DNA from: Aricia agestis
Lineage: Eukaryota; Arthropoda; Insecta; Lepidoptera; Lycaenidae
Length of the DNA: 64,000 nucleotides
Assembly: GCF_905147365.1 (NCBI RefSeq)
Contig: NC_056428.1
Location: forward strand, 1,642,001-1,706,000
Reading direction: 5' to 3'
The first letter of the stretch is position 1. Each line of letters starts with the position of its first letter. The notes under the pieces are model-generated. The model was not told where the DNA came from, did not search any database, and worked only from the letters and a program-made list of their open reading frames with translations. A program made the position numbers and the translations under genes. Below are positions 11,079 through 22,550 of this stretch, one piece after another.

Positions 11079-12231
11079 AATGGAGAATGTTACCTAATTT
11101 TGATTATTAGCAGTCCACATTCTCTGTCAAAAATAAAGAATATTAGTGAAAGAATTACTTGGATACGTTAATTAGTTTCCGATTTGTAAGCAAAACAAGT
11201 TGTAACTATACGACGCGGGCGCCCGGTAACGGTGTGACGTCATAGCACAATTCACTTTAATAATTAATTATAATATTATAATAAAATAAAAAAATAATGG
11301 GGGCTCCCATACAAAAATCTCAATTTCTGGTCTATTTTGCTCTATAACGGTATGTGTATTCATGAGCGAGTCCAATTAGTAAAAAAATAAAAATAAATAA
11401 TCGGCCAAGTGCGAGTCGGACTCACGCAAGAAGAGTTCCGTACCGCCACAGTGATTTTTGTATGGGACGCCCCTTTAAATTTTTATTTTATTTTAAAATT
11501 ATCTATACATATAATAAAACTGTAAAAATTAAGATTCTGTACATTAAAGATATTTAAAAAATAATAAGCGGAGGGTGTCACTACATCGCTGTAGACGCCA
11601 AAAATGTGGTCAGTTTTTTTGTCTGTCTGTCTGTATGTTTGTTCCACTATCACACGAAAGCTACTGATCCGATTTGAATGCGGTTTTCGCAGACATATTT
11701 GTCTTCTTCCAACTTAACATCTGGTGTTTAAAATTTTTTCTCCCCACCCCTCTAAAGGGGTTGGAATTTTCACCAAGGCCGATTATTTATTATTATTTTT
11801 TTACTAATTAGACTCGCTCATGAATACACATACCGTTATAGAGCAAAATAGGCCAGAAATTGAGATTTTTGTATGGGAGCCCCCCTTAATATTTTATTTT
11901 ATTATAATATTATTATTAATTATTAAATTACACATATAATTAAGACCTTGGTGAAAATTTCAAGTGCCTACCTGTTGCCGTTATTGAGATAGAGCAAAAA
12001 AAGCCAAAAAATCACGTTTCTTTTATGTTGCCCGCGTGGCGCAATTGTGCTATGATGTCACAAGCGGTCGCGGGACTGATAGCGGGACTCGATATTTTTC
12101 GAAACTTTGAATGCCTATAAAATCAAAACTACTAGGTATTTTTGACTGCAACAAAAGCTAGTGTATTTGTATACATACAGACTTTACTCAAAATTTCAAG
12201 CAATTTGGCATACCTAGTAACATTCTCCATT
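11079..12231. mobile_element. Large foldback element, about 1.15 kb
   Basis: AATGGAGAATGTTAC at 11079-11093 is exactly reverse-complemented at 12217-12231. Inside, GTGTGACGTCATAGCACAATT near 11231 pairs with a segment near 12040-12065. A long stretch at about 11270-11405 (GGGGGCTCCCATAC.., CATGAGCGAGTCC) pairs with about 11779-11925. The centre carries the widespread GGCCAAGTGCGAGTCGG motif and another repeat. No transposase frame was found, so it is non-autonomous. Confidence 0.75.
11505..11770 (+). mobile_element. Helitron-like repeat in the foldback loop
   Basis: Starts ATCTATACATATAATAAAACTG, has a TTGTCTGTCTGTCTG stretch, then CACGAAAGCTACTGATCCG, the usual order in lepidopteran Helitron-like repeats. 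It occupies the loop of the 11079-12231 foldback and probably inserted into it. Confidence 0.5.
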
Positions 12232-12328
12232 TAGATTTGAAAGTACTAAAAAGATATACACAATGTAATGCTCAAAGTAGAATCTTTAATCTTGAGTCAT
12301 TATAATAATTACCTTTATAGATAACTAG

Positions 12329-12650
<322 letters not shown>

Positions 12651-13770
12651 GTCTAAAGACTTCCCAATATATAAGTAATGCACTACGAATAATAAAAACT
12701 AGTAATGCAACACTAAGCTTGCATCCAAACGGACATACGAGGGGCGTTCAATGTATTCTCGGTATCAGGGTGATTAAGTAACTATGATAGTACTTTAAAT
12801 ATATCATTACGTAATGACATTATTTGAGAGTATAAGTACAAAAATTCAAACATTGATCTTCACTAGTTATTTAGAAATCTCAAGTTGAACACAGCAAGAA
12901 TGTCTGACTCGTACATTTTTACATTTTTGGATCGCTGTCCGACCATTTGGTTATACGTACCTATCATCAATGCACATAAGCCTAAGTTACTGGGATAAGT
13001 ACATACCACCAGCTTTGTGGCCCCACATTTTATTATTATTATCATCATCAAATTATACAAATGCGCATCTTTATTATTATTATTATCTGTCCGGCGGGCG
13101 CGGAACATTTATACGCAATATATTTTGCTTAATCTAACAATTACATATCTTTAAACAGCGAATAATCTTTCTTTGTAGCAAAGTAAGGTTTTAGAAGCGA
13201 AGTATCAAGCAGTAATGAATATTTGAAAGCCCCCAATATAATGTGCATTTTACAATAACGAGGAGTACGTACATGGATGGAGAAAAAAAATTGAAATTAA
13301 AAAATCCTTAAAAGTCAGGTGACATGCAACAAAAATAATTAAAATACGTCTATAATCTACACATTGTTAAACAAACAAGTAATTTTTTTCGATAATTATA
13401 CAACGTTTTTTTTCTATAAGGTTTGAAAATTATAATTCCAAATATTTTTTATTTTGCTTGCCAATAATAACTTTACCTTATTTAAACAAGTATAAAGGTT
13501 TGTTAACATTTTTTTTCCAAAAATATTGATTCCTTTTGAAATTGGTTTTCGTCACAAGCTTACATGAATTTGACTAAATTCATGTTTAATACTAAAATGA
13601 ACATAAAGTAAAATTTATTTTCGCACAACATAACAGCAAATTTATGTAGTGTATTACAATTTACGAGGTGTAATATACAATTTTTGTCGATGCAAGTAGT
13701 GCCCGCGGCCAACGAAAAGGATGTCCAAATATACTTTATATCACAGCTTTTATGTTTATTGTCGTATCAT
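12651..13770. other. AT-rich noncoding DNA
   Basis: Contains CGAGGGGCGTTCAATG near 12739, which may be a decayed transposon terminus, and ATT/ATC-rich runs near 13028-13085. A 9-bp hairpin, CATGAATTT..AAATTCATG, lies near 13564-13585. No gene was recognised. Confidence 0.5.
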
Positions 13771-13779
13771 TGCACAGTA

Positions 13780-13935
13780 AAGATCATTAATTCGTTATAA
13801 ATTAATGATAATGCCCATTTAATGATTCAAAGCGAAAAATTATTGGCGCCGTATCAATTTAAGCGCACCTTAATAACGAATCATTATGTTTATCGCCTGT
13901 AATTCGTTTTGGCGTTTAATGATTCATTAACACAA
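13780..13935. promoter_or_regulatory. TAAT/TGATTCAT cluster, candidate enhancer
   Basis: The 9-mer TAATGATTC occurs at 13820-13828 (+), 13878-13886 (-) and 13917-13925 (+), with further TAAT/ATTA cores near 13784, 13801 and 13871. TGATTCAT at 13920-13927 fits the Exd/Hox consensus TGATNNAT. The stretch is low in repeats. I infer a possible homeodomain-bound element of the downstream nuclear receptor gene; function is unproven and AT-rich DNA makes TAAT common by chance. Confidence 0.35.
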
Positions 13936-14079
13936 TATCATTGAATAAAACAACTGTTTCACATTTTATAGTCGTGTTTATATTCACTAAAAGCGGTGGA
14001 CGTATTTTGACTTGTTCCAAATTTTTATGAATAATATTATAATAACGTCCGAACGTGACTTATGTAGGTACTATCAGAC

Positions 14080-14220
14080 AAGTTGATTTATAAGCAGATG
14101 ACGGACCTACGTAATTTGGTCGCTTGTTTGTCAAAACCAATTGACTGATCACGGCTAACATTGAATTGATATAATCCGACAAAATAACGTAGATCCGCCA
14201 TCTGCCTATGGATCAATTTA
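14080..14220. mobile_element. Foldback MITE, TTGATTYCTAGGCAG family
   Basis: AAGTTGATTTATAAGCAGATG at the left pairs imperfectly with CATCTGCCTATGGATCAATTT at the right. A related copy lies at 26863-26999. Short and noncoding. Confidence 0.6.
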
Positions 14221-14443
14221 TTCGATAGTACTAATATTATAACCATTGGCTGTACTCGCATTTAACTATAATATTTTACTTTATATTTATTCAGGCGATT
14301 GCTCTGTCCATTTCTATTTAACATAATCAAATCAAATTCTTTATTAAGCATACAATAATATACAATAGTGTTATTGTGCCTAATACGCCGTTTGGACTTT
14401 AAACTATATGGACTTTTTGGAAAAAAGTCATTAGCGTAAAATA

Positions 14444-14640
14444 AAGCCGGTTGGCAGCGGGCGACATGAAGCAACTGCAGACGACGTGTCGCAGCGACAC
14501 TACTGGTTTGTATGTATATTTTCTATGTAATACCTTGCGCAGCTAGCGACACGAAGCTAGCGACACTTTTCATAGAAATACATAGAAACCAGTAGTGTCG
14601 CGACGACACGTCGTCTGCTGCCGCTTCATGTAGCCGGCTT
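14444..14640. mobile_element. Foldback MITE with GTGTCGC arms
   Basis: AAGCCGG..GACATGAAGCA and GCAGACGACGTGTCGC at the left pair with GCGACGACACGTCGTCTGC and TTCATGTAGCCGGCTT at the right. The loop has a further TAGCGACAC duplication. GC-rich arms stand out against the AT-rich flanks. Confidence 0.7.
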
Positions 14641-14764
14641 CCAACTTGTACCTTTAGCGTGTTGACACACGGTGCCGCAGTGGCAGCGTTTTTCGCCGGC
14701 CGTGTGAAAAGGATTCAAGAATGAATATGCTGTGCGTGTGTAAGCACGCTTAGGGTTGATAATG

Positions 14765-15024
14765 TTTTTTTATGAAACGAGCAAACGGGTTACCTGATCG
14801 TAAGCAACTTCTGTCGCCCATGGATACTCGCAGCATCAGAAGAGCTGCAGGTGCGTTGCCGGCCTTTTAAGAGGGAATACGGTAATAGGGAAGGAAATAG
14901 GGGAGGGTAGGGAAGGAAATAGGAGAGGGTAGGGAAGGGAAAAGGGTAGGGGATTGGGCCTCCGGTAAACTCACTCACTCGGCGAAACACAGCGCAAGCG
15001 TGTTTCACGCCGGTTTTCTGTGAG
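14765..15024 (-). mobile_element. SINE family B, minus, 5'-truncated
   Basis: Poly(T) then the reverse complement of the family B 3' part (GGTTACCTGATCGTAAGCAAC, GCAGCATCAGAAGAGCTGCAG), a purine-rich GGGAAGG/GGAATAGG block, then CCTCCGGTAAACTCACTCAC. It stops after TTTTCTGTGAG, so the tRNA-like head is lost. One of seven copies in the window. Confidence 0.8.
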
Positions 15025-15060
15025 TATGATGATGCATTTCTAAATTTTTAAGGATTTTAC

Positions 15061-15161
15061 AGATTCGCAAGGCGTCTTACGCAATTGTAATCTGTCAAAT
15101 CCATACAGATTTATGCCTCGCCTCGCCTCGCCTCGTCGCGTAGCAGTCTGAATTGACCCTT
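15061..15161. mobile_element. Half of a GCCTCG foldback element
   Basis: GGCGTCTTACGCAATTG, AATCTGTCAAATCCATAC, (GCCTC)n and GCAGTCTGAATTGACCC match in reverse complement the segment at 27113-27240. In other lepidopteran genomes both arms occur together; here each copy looks incomplete. Confidence 0.6.
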
Positions 15162-15278
15162 ATGCGGAAGTCAGAACACGCGATGTGTAGCAATTACGTG
15201 AGTGATATGTATCTAGAAATTGTCAAAACACAGAAAATGTCTCAACGTTTGTGACTCATACTCATGATACAATACAAG

Positions 15279-15416
15279 CACTAGATGTTGCCCGCAATTT
15301 CGTTACGCCAAATTTACAAAGTAAATAATCTAAGTCATACATTTAATCTATATCGGCTATTAGTTTTCGTGTGAAAGCGTAACAAACATACTTGCATTCA
15401 CATTTTATAATACATG
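15279..15416 (-). mobile_element. Decayed Helitron-like element, minus
   Basis: Starts CACTAGATGTTGCCCGCAATTTCG and ends CACATTTTATAATACATGG, parallel to the clean copy at 9396-9603 but with internal loss and point changes. Confidence 0.55.
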
Positions 15417-18260
15417 GAAACATGCGGTGGAAAAAATAGGATATAACTTCCTGTTCTACGCCGCTCGATCAGTCTTTCCGCCTTACGAATGTTCGATCAG
15501 GCCACGTGTTCTGTGAGTTGAACATTTTTCACATCCCAAAAAAGGGCACAACGCCTCTGAGTTTTCACTTAAAAAATACTATAGAATTTGCCCCATCTCA
15601 CGGCTTGGACCATAAGTGTCTTCCCTTATAAAGCTAGCTCTAAACCTTAAGGAAAGTCACATCCTTGTTGCGTGGGCGGCTTAGAGGTCAGCTCGGTCAC
15701 GAACTCGTCAGTCCGTTTGATAGCTCTCATCTCGTAAATGTGACGTCATCTGTGCATAGAATATCACATTGTAAATTGTTAAGTTATTGCAAGTGGATAC
15801 ATTATTAAATGATTGTTAGGTACGCACACATTATGATATTTTCTATTTCCTTATTTGCGATAGGCTACAAAAATGTATGGAAATGGGCTCGCTCTGCCCT
15901 GCTGCGGCCCATCCTAATGTGCGTGTACCTTAACCGGCCATATGTATCACGTAGACTCAACGTTCAAAAAGTTTAAAAAAATCTTTTCTTTTCTTTTGGC
16001 ATGTATGTGTGCCTGTGCAATTCCACTAAACCCATAACCTGATTTTGATTTATTATTGTAAAGTTAACTTAACCAAAGGAGTTTTGCCGGGAATATGAAA
16101 GAGTGATGTTGTTTTTGTATTATTTTCCTAAAATTGTGTTTGTAATATTGGCAGAATATTAACTATTAGATATTCGTTATCGTGCACAAGTGTAGGAAAG
16201 TGATGCAATATCCAGAAACGTGCTATTTTGTGTTCCCTCCAAAACTCCATCGAAAGTTTCAATAAGGCGTCTACCACTTTACTGAATACGGACTTGACTT
16301 CTTGACTGTATTGACTTTTACTTAGACTTTGACTAGACTTTAGACCTGACAATATAGAAAAACGATGCTGAAAGTTGTATTATAGAATATTGTTTTCCCG
16401 CCAATATACTCGACACTGGACAAGGTTAAATAGCCGCCAATAGTGCCATTTTAAGAAAAAAAACTTAATCAACAGCGGTTCACCATTCATTATTTTGCTT
16501 ATTTCTTGACAAAGATATTGGTTACAACGTTAAGCTGTAAGCACTTGTAACTCCTCAGGTAACAACCGGCGCTACACCATAATCTTCACATAATATTATG
16601 ATAATAAATATGATATTATTGCTTCTTATAATTACAATCGTAACTGTGTCGTAAAATAAGGAGGCTACTCGAGAGACACTCGATATTTTCGTGTGCGACA
16701 TAATTTGTCCAAGTTATTACCACATATTTGCGAACACTTGACACTTTGACTTATGTAACTTTCGAAAGGTGTTCAGTGTTATCACATTGTAATTGATGTC
16801 CCATTACTCATTAGAAATGACGCTTTGTTTCAAAATGTAGTAAAGTCAAAAATATTCTCTTTGACTATTTTTGTTGGACGTCGAAACATTTCATAGTTCA
16901 TAGACCTAATTATCGATACAATAATTTATTTATATAATATTATGTTGTAACATAATGTTTTTAAGTAAATACTACCAAATATATTTTTCAACCAATAAAC
17001 GAAGAAAAAACCTTATGATAATAAATTAGCTCTCAATATATCACGTAATAAAATGTCGCTGCCAGTATGTCTGTTTTGGCCCTATTATACAAAACCATAT
17101 AAAATTGTTATGAATGAAGGCCATGAGAAAAAACGGTACGCCTCCACTAGATATAAAATTCTTAGAAAATTTGTCATGTAGCATCGTATCTCGACATCAC
17201 AGCTATGTTTATGATTCATAGTCATGCAATTTGAATTATAATATTATAAACTATATAATATAATATTTAGGCATCTTCAAATTGTATGTGTTTTTTCTGT
17301 ATGATATATCTTTAAGCTTAGAACAAACGACGCAATTGCGACAAAATTTGGTATGAAGTAACTTTTAGTCTTGAGAAAAGACATAGAATATACTATAATT
17401 TTATTATCGATTGGCAATAAATTAAACAAAAAAAAAAAGAAAGTTCTAATTTTGATAGGTATAGTGTCTTTGATAAAGCGTTCTTATAAAATATAAATAT
17501 AAAAACATGCGATATTTTAGTCACATAATAGCTCTATTAATTTAAATAACCATTTTCAAGACTTAAGATAGATTTTGTAATAAAAATGTACGGTTTCTGG
17601 GAATGGCAGGATTTGTGGAGCGGATGCAGAGTTGCATATAATAAGTGAAGTTGCACTTTAGAGAACAAATATTTATTTAGCTACTGTTCATATGAATGAA
17701 TCAATGAATGAATCAAAGGTATGGTAGATGACTTTTTAAGTTTATAAAAAATGTTCTCAATCAACATTGATAATGATCGCTTCTCATCAGGCGATTTACA
17801 GCTCGTTGGTATAAAAAGCCAGTAAACCAGGAAATATCGTACCCGCGGCATGAGTGACTGAATTTCTAATACCTATTATATTCCTAAAGCAGCGATACCA
17901 TGACGTATGAATTATGTATATGAAATCGTTACTGGGTGCTGTGTCTATAGATCGTATCTCGCGCATTTGATATTTATCTCCGCGATAATCGCCCACAATA
18001 AATATTAATGTGCATCCAGATAATTATATCGTGGCCCAGGCACGCGCTTCGGGTTTTTTGCTAACTTTTTACGGTACAATAATATGGTCCAGTTTTTAGA
18101 TCTACTTAGTATCCTGCGCCTGCAATCATACTATTTAAGTATTGGTACAAAAACAATGTTACATATCATTTATTTTTAGCATTAGATTTGTTGGAAATAG
18201 ATTAAAGCATACTTTATAAAAAAGTTGCTCGCTATTTCTCGATCACGTAGAAGTTTCTTT
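15417..18260. other. AT-rich noncoding DNA
   Basis: A TTGACT-rich stretch at about 16288-16345 looks like local slippage. No convincing gene was seen; the frame at 16128-16352 (-) overlaps that low-complexity stretch. Confidence 0.5.
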
Positions 18261-18534
18261 ATAACCCCCGACGACGCAAAAAGAGGGGTGTTATAAGTTT
18301 GACGTGTCTGTCTGTCTGTCGGCATCATAGCTTCCGAACGGATGAACCGATTTTAATTTAGTTTTTTTCTATTGGAGGTGACTTACGTGTAAGTGTTCTT
18401 AGATATGTTTGATGTAAATAGGCTGAGTCGTTTAAAAGTTGTAGGGGGTGAAAGTGGGGAAGAATTACTGAATGTCTGCAAATATACTCGAGTGGTGTCT
18501 CAAATGAAAGCGTACGCTGCATATTACAAAATAA
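18261..18534 (+). mobile_element. Repeat with AGAGGGGTGTTATAAG and GTCTG run
   Basis: ATAACCCCCGACGACGCAAAAAGAGGGG followed by GTGTCTGTCTGTCTGTCGG and CGAACGGATGAACCGATTTT is a layout I know from many lepidopteran loci. No coding frame. Borders are approximate. Confidence 0.55.
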
Positions 18535-18597
18535 TATGTTGGTTTTTTTTTTAATTTTTAATTAATATTTTTACACTATCCGTATCACTTACGCGTG

Positions 18598-18794
18598 ACT
18601 TTTTTTTATGAAAAAAAGAGGGAATAGGGTAATAGGGGAGGGTAGGGAAGGGAATAGTTGAGGGTAGGGAAGGGAATAGGGTGGGGGTTAGGGGATTGGG
18701 CCTCCGGTAAACTCACTCACTCGGCGAAACACAGCGCAAGCGCTGTTTCACGTCGGTTTTCTGTGAGAACGTAGTATTTATCCGGTCGAGCCGG
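18598..18794 (-). mobile_element. SINE family B, minus, internal deletion
   Basis: Poly(T)-ATG-AAAAAAAGAGGGAATAGGG: the part carrying CACCTGATGG..GCAGCATCAG is missing. The head is nearly complete to GGTCGAGCCGG, then the sequence runs into ACTCAAAGTATCT, a Helitron-like internal motif. Confidence 0.75.
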
Positions 18795-18829
18795 ACTCAA
18801 AGTATCTTAATAATAAAAATCATCAATTG

Positions 18830-20030
18830 GTCTAGCGAATTAAGCATTTAAATAACTTAGATAACAAACAGATTAGGAGGTCATACGCATTTTCGCATTA
18901 ATAATTTGAGCATTAATGCATGGAGTTTATCTTGATCACAATAATTTATTTCTAAGCTAAGCTTCGCTTCACTGAAAACACCAAAGAAAAACTCAAAATC
19001 AAAACAGTCCTAGCTCAAAAATCCTGAGCTGATGATGATTACTGTCCATAGTTTGGCGGGCATATGAGTAAGGAGATGAGAAATTTGAGATACGGTGTTC
19101 GTTATGGGTGCGGATCCGTGTTACAGATACGACCCTCTAATTGAGCGGCGTATATACGTGACTCGCCTTACTTCTGTTACGGTGTGGCCACGAACTTAGA
19201 GTTAAGACAAAGGAAGTTTGCCGAACGATTTTGTACCATAATATTATTATTTGTATAAAAAAACTCTCTTCTGAACAAAAATATTTAGGCAATATGCAAA
19301 TTATGTACATAGTTTTGTCTTTGGCTGTAAAATTGGAAAAACGATTGTATAAGGATAAAACATTGCACAAAGAATTAATTAAAGAAGTACAATGTACAGC
19401 GCAAGGAGCACGAAAAACTAATTCCGAATCATACCTTATAAAAAACGGTTGAAATTTATTTCTTAGCACATAAAAAAACACTGTGGCATTTCTCTCGATT
19501 GCGCTTACAAAAAAAAAACTTTCTAATTCAAAATCATTTAGTCATTTTGACACCTTCCGCTATCGCTAGCGCTTCCGCCTCTTTCATGGCCCTAGCGTTA
19601 TTACGAGGATGCTTAGCGATAATGTTAGGATATTTTTACCTAGTGATGTGGGCAAGCCTAGATTCAGAGATAGTGTAACGGTGGTTTTATTTAAGGTGCA
19701 GCTATACGTGCCTAAAAGTTTATTGCGTGATCCTTTCATGACCATACTCGTAATTGTAGTACCCGTGTATGACGTATGTTTGGAGTTATTTTACATCTAA
19801 TATGATTTCAATATCGTTAGGATTAGGTTCATTTTCAAAACACCAAACCAAAGGGAACCAGAATGGAAAAAAAGATAATAAAAATCTAATATTTTTATTT
19901 TATGTTCCAACTATACTTAGACACATTAAATACACTATTTACATAAATTTACAAAAAAAATATAATAGTATGAAAAGACTAAAATTGGTAAAATTCTTTT
20001 CTTTCTTGACTTTTAGCGAGACTGGCAAAA
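18830..20030. other. Noncoding DNA; weak coding hint only
   Basis: On the minus strand at about 19540-19630 a short frame ends with an Ala/Glu/Lys-rich run and a stop, but it has no support upstream and changes frame. I see no gene that I can defend. Confidence 0.4.
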
Positions 20031-20035
20031 TTAAG

Positions 20036-20145
20036 GGCCAACCCACACGTACCACAACCACACCACGTCGCAACGACAAAATGCCGTCAAGCAGTGGTTA
20101 CGTGTGAATGGTGTCGCTGCAGCTTTTTGTAGTTGTGTTGTATGA
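20036..20145. mobile_element. Possible decayed MITE (ACACGTAC / GTTACGTGT)
   Basis: CCCACACGTACC at the left and GTTACGTGTG at the right, with ACGTCGCAACGAC between, resemble the GTGTCGC foldback class. Weak and short. Confidence 0.3.
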
Positions 20146-20287
20146 GCGATGGCGAAAAGTTGCAGGTGGTATGATTCCGAACAATTTCTTAGAGCACTCC
20201 CCGTGATACAACCGATAGAGGATGCAGAGTGAAGCCACTTGTGATTTAGTTTATTCTTACAATATATTATATTTGACATACTTTTTT

Positions 20288-20736
20288 AGGGTTTCGTACC
20301 CAAAGGGTAAAAACGGCACACTATTACTGAGACTTCGATGTCCGTCTGTTTGTCTGTCTCCAGGCTCTTACTCAAGAACCGCTATAGCTAGGCTTCTGAA
20401 ATCTTCACAGATTGTGTATATCTGATGCCGCTGTAACAACAGATACAAAAAACTAAATAAAATTAAGATTCAAGGGAGGCCCCCATACAACAAACGTGAT
20501 TTTTTGCCCTTTTTGGCTCCTTATCTATAATGGCTATATTATGAAGACACATGATTATTTGACCCAACATTGAAATCCTCAATTATGTGTGTACTTTAAT
20601 ATTTAATCGCAATATTAAAATAAAATTAATAATTAAGGGGGGCTCCCATACAAAAAACAATTTTTCCCTACTTTCGCTCTATAACGATACGGATCCCTTC
20701 GTGCGAGACGACTCGCACTTGGCCGATTTTTTTTTG
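20288..20736 (+). mobile_element. Lepidopteran repeat ending GACTCGCACTTGGCCG
   Basis: AGGGTTTCGTACCCAAAGGG, GTCCGTCTGTTTGTCTGTC, GGGGGCTCCCATACAAAAAA and the end ACTCGCACTTGGCCGATTTTT occur in the order familiar from lepidopteran genomes. The same terminal motif is in the loop of the foldback at 11079-12231. No protein frame. Confidence 0.65.
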
Positions 20737-20739
20737 TAT

Positions 20740-21300
20740 TTAATTGTACATTATTGTCTATCAACATCACTTTTACGAGAAAGATCACAAAAACAAAGGA
20801 AATAACTAGTTGATTCGAAGTAGATACCACACTGTGTATCTCAGATTTATTTTTTCAAATTATCGGTTTCGGTTATGGTTTAGAAGAAAATGAATTGCAT
20901 ATTTTCAATCTATTATTCATGCTCTACTTTGCTGTACATAAATTATTTTAATCGACTATTGGTTTTTTTTGGACATAGTCCTACTATTTCATTAAATTTT
21001 ATTGTTTTAATGTATTTCCTTTCATAATATACTTTAGATAAATATTAGGTTGTATGTCAAAGGTTTCTCATTTGAATATTTAGTTTATTGATATTTTGTT
21101 CCAATATCAAAAATTGTTTCATAATTTATGTTTCTATGAATAATAAGCAAAAACCAATTTTCTTTATCGTTACTTTAATACATTAGGTATGATAAAATAA
21201 ATATGTATTAAAATAAAACAATAAGATTGTGTAAATCTATCAGTAGTTTGAGCAATCTGACTTCGAACATAGAGCGGATGAGCATACAATTGTTTTATAT
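20740..21300. other. AT-rich noncoding DNA
   Basis: No gene or repeat recognised. Confidence 0.5.
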
Positions 21301-21304
21301 AATA

Positions 21305-21452
21305 CTAGATAATGCCCGCAACTCCGTTGCACCGTCCGGGACAAAAAGTATCTCCATACCAAATTTCACCTAAATCGCTTCACCGGTTCGGGCGTGAAGA
21401 GGTAACAGACAGACAGACAGACACCCTTTCGCATTTATAATATTAGTATGGA
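21305..21452 (-). mobile_element. Helitron-like element, minus, internally shortened
   Basis: CTAG at the left, then ATAATGCCCGCAACTCCG. GAGGTAACAGACAGACAGAC and CATTTATAATATTAGTATGGA follow at the right. Ends match the 9396-9603 copy, but about 60 bp of the middle is gone. A and T flanks are preserved. Confidence 0.75.
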
Positions 21453-22540
21453 TGATTTTTAATTAATTAGTACGAAGAACAAATCTGATGAATTTACTAA
21501 TAAATAGATCAAAGAGACCAATCTTTTGGAGCCGAAAAAAACAAAATGCTTTACACGTGTTCCTCTAATTTCAGTTAAGCGAATTTGCGTATATTTTATC
21601 TATTATACCTCCTAATAGCATTTGAGCTTTTATGGCTTCTGTCTCAGAGACTGTCAACTGGAAAAGCACCCATTATAATGTGACAGGAGAGAGACAGACC
21701 GATCTCTGAACCGGTAGAAGACCTATAAATTACGGTGGGTGTCGACTGTCAATATTATCATTATAGATGCTCTTCTATGGTACGAGATGGCCTGCCAGGT
21801 CTTCCCGTCACAAACATTATACCTCGACATAATAATATTATATTGGTCTGAAATATTCCACTCAAAACAACACGTAACAGATTCACAAAATCAAATTAAA
21901 ATTATCCCGATTTATTAAAATAACAAACGCGACTGCCGAAACGTAATTTAAAAAGTAATTAAGCATTAGCATTAATAAGAATTTTAGATGAGAAATCGGG
22001 TAATTTTATATTAAAGAGGGTTCCGGTCGAACGCAACATGCAATCAGAAATATTGTTAAGATTCCAAATAATGTGACAGGTCACAATTTAGCGGCGAGCC
22101 TCTTCGCGAAACTGTAGCACCGTCACATATTTTACGCTTTCGTACGAGCCTAATTGAGTAAGAAGACTCGGGGCCGCTCGCAGCGGGCATCGTTCAAATG
22201 TATCCAAAATATCCACGAAACACACCCATTACTTACGTCGAAGACGCAACAGGACGTAAGAATACATATGCAATATTAAGTTTGAGATACGACCTTCTGC
22301 GCGGTGACCCAGATTACGGCGCGACGCGTAATGCTCTTTATAATGACTTTTTGAAAAATGTAGTATTTAATTTCGAGCATCGGCCGAGTGTATAGCGTTT
22401 TTTAAACCGCGTGGATAATAAATTAATTTCCTTATTCGCCCGCGACGGAAGTCGGCCCATATTTTATCCTAAATTTATACGTCAGGTTCGAATCGATTCG
22501 CATCCTTTTGGGTTTTTTAATTTATTGATGGTGATTTTTC
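21453..22540. other. Intron sequence before the receptor exon
   Basis: AT-rich to about 22020 with TAAT/ATTA cores at 21950-22010 (AAGTAATTAAGCATTAGCATTAATAAG), then GC-richer. A plus frame at 22198-22395 has no recognisable domain and no splice signals I trust. CTGTCTC..GAGACAG-like segments near 21645-21700 may be MITE debris. I found no first zinc-finger exon here. Confidence 0.5.
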
Positions 22541-22550
22541 TTTGTTGCAG
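22527..22550 (+). other. Splice acceptor of the receptor exon
   Basis: GTGATTTTTCTTTGTTGCAG is a strong polypyrimidine tract and AG. Exon bases start TCG TTC TTC, reading Ser-Phe-Phe, exactly where GCK|SFF is expected in a nuclear receptor zinc-finger domain. The reading frame is phase 0. Confidence 0.9.

Noticed and set aside
19540..19800. Minus-strand coding hint (Ala/Glu/Lys-rich end, Leu/Thr-rich start)
   Set aside because: The two parts are in different frames with stops between, are short, and I recognise neither; chance or debris cannot be excluded.
22198..22395. 66-codon plus frame 150 bp before the receptor splice acceptor
   Set aside because: No zinc-finger residues, no donor site in a suitable place and no family resemblance; treated as intron.
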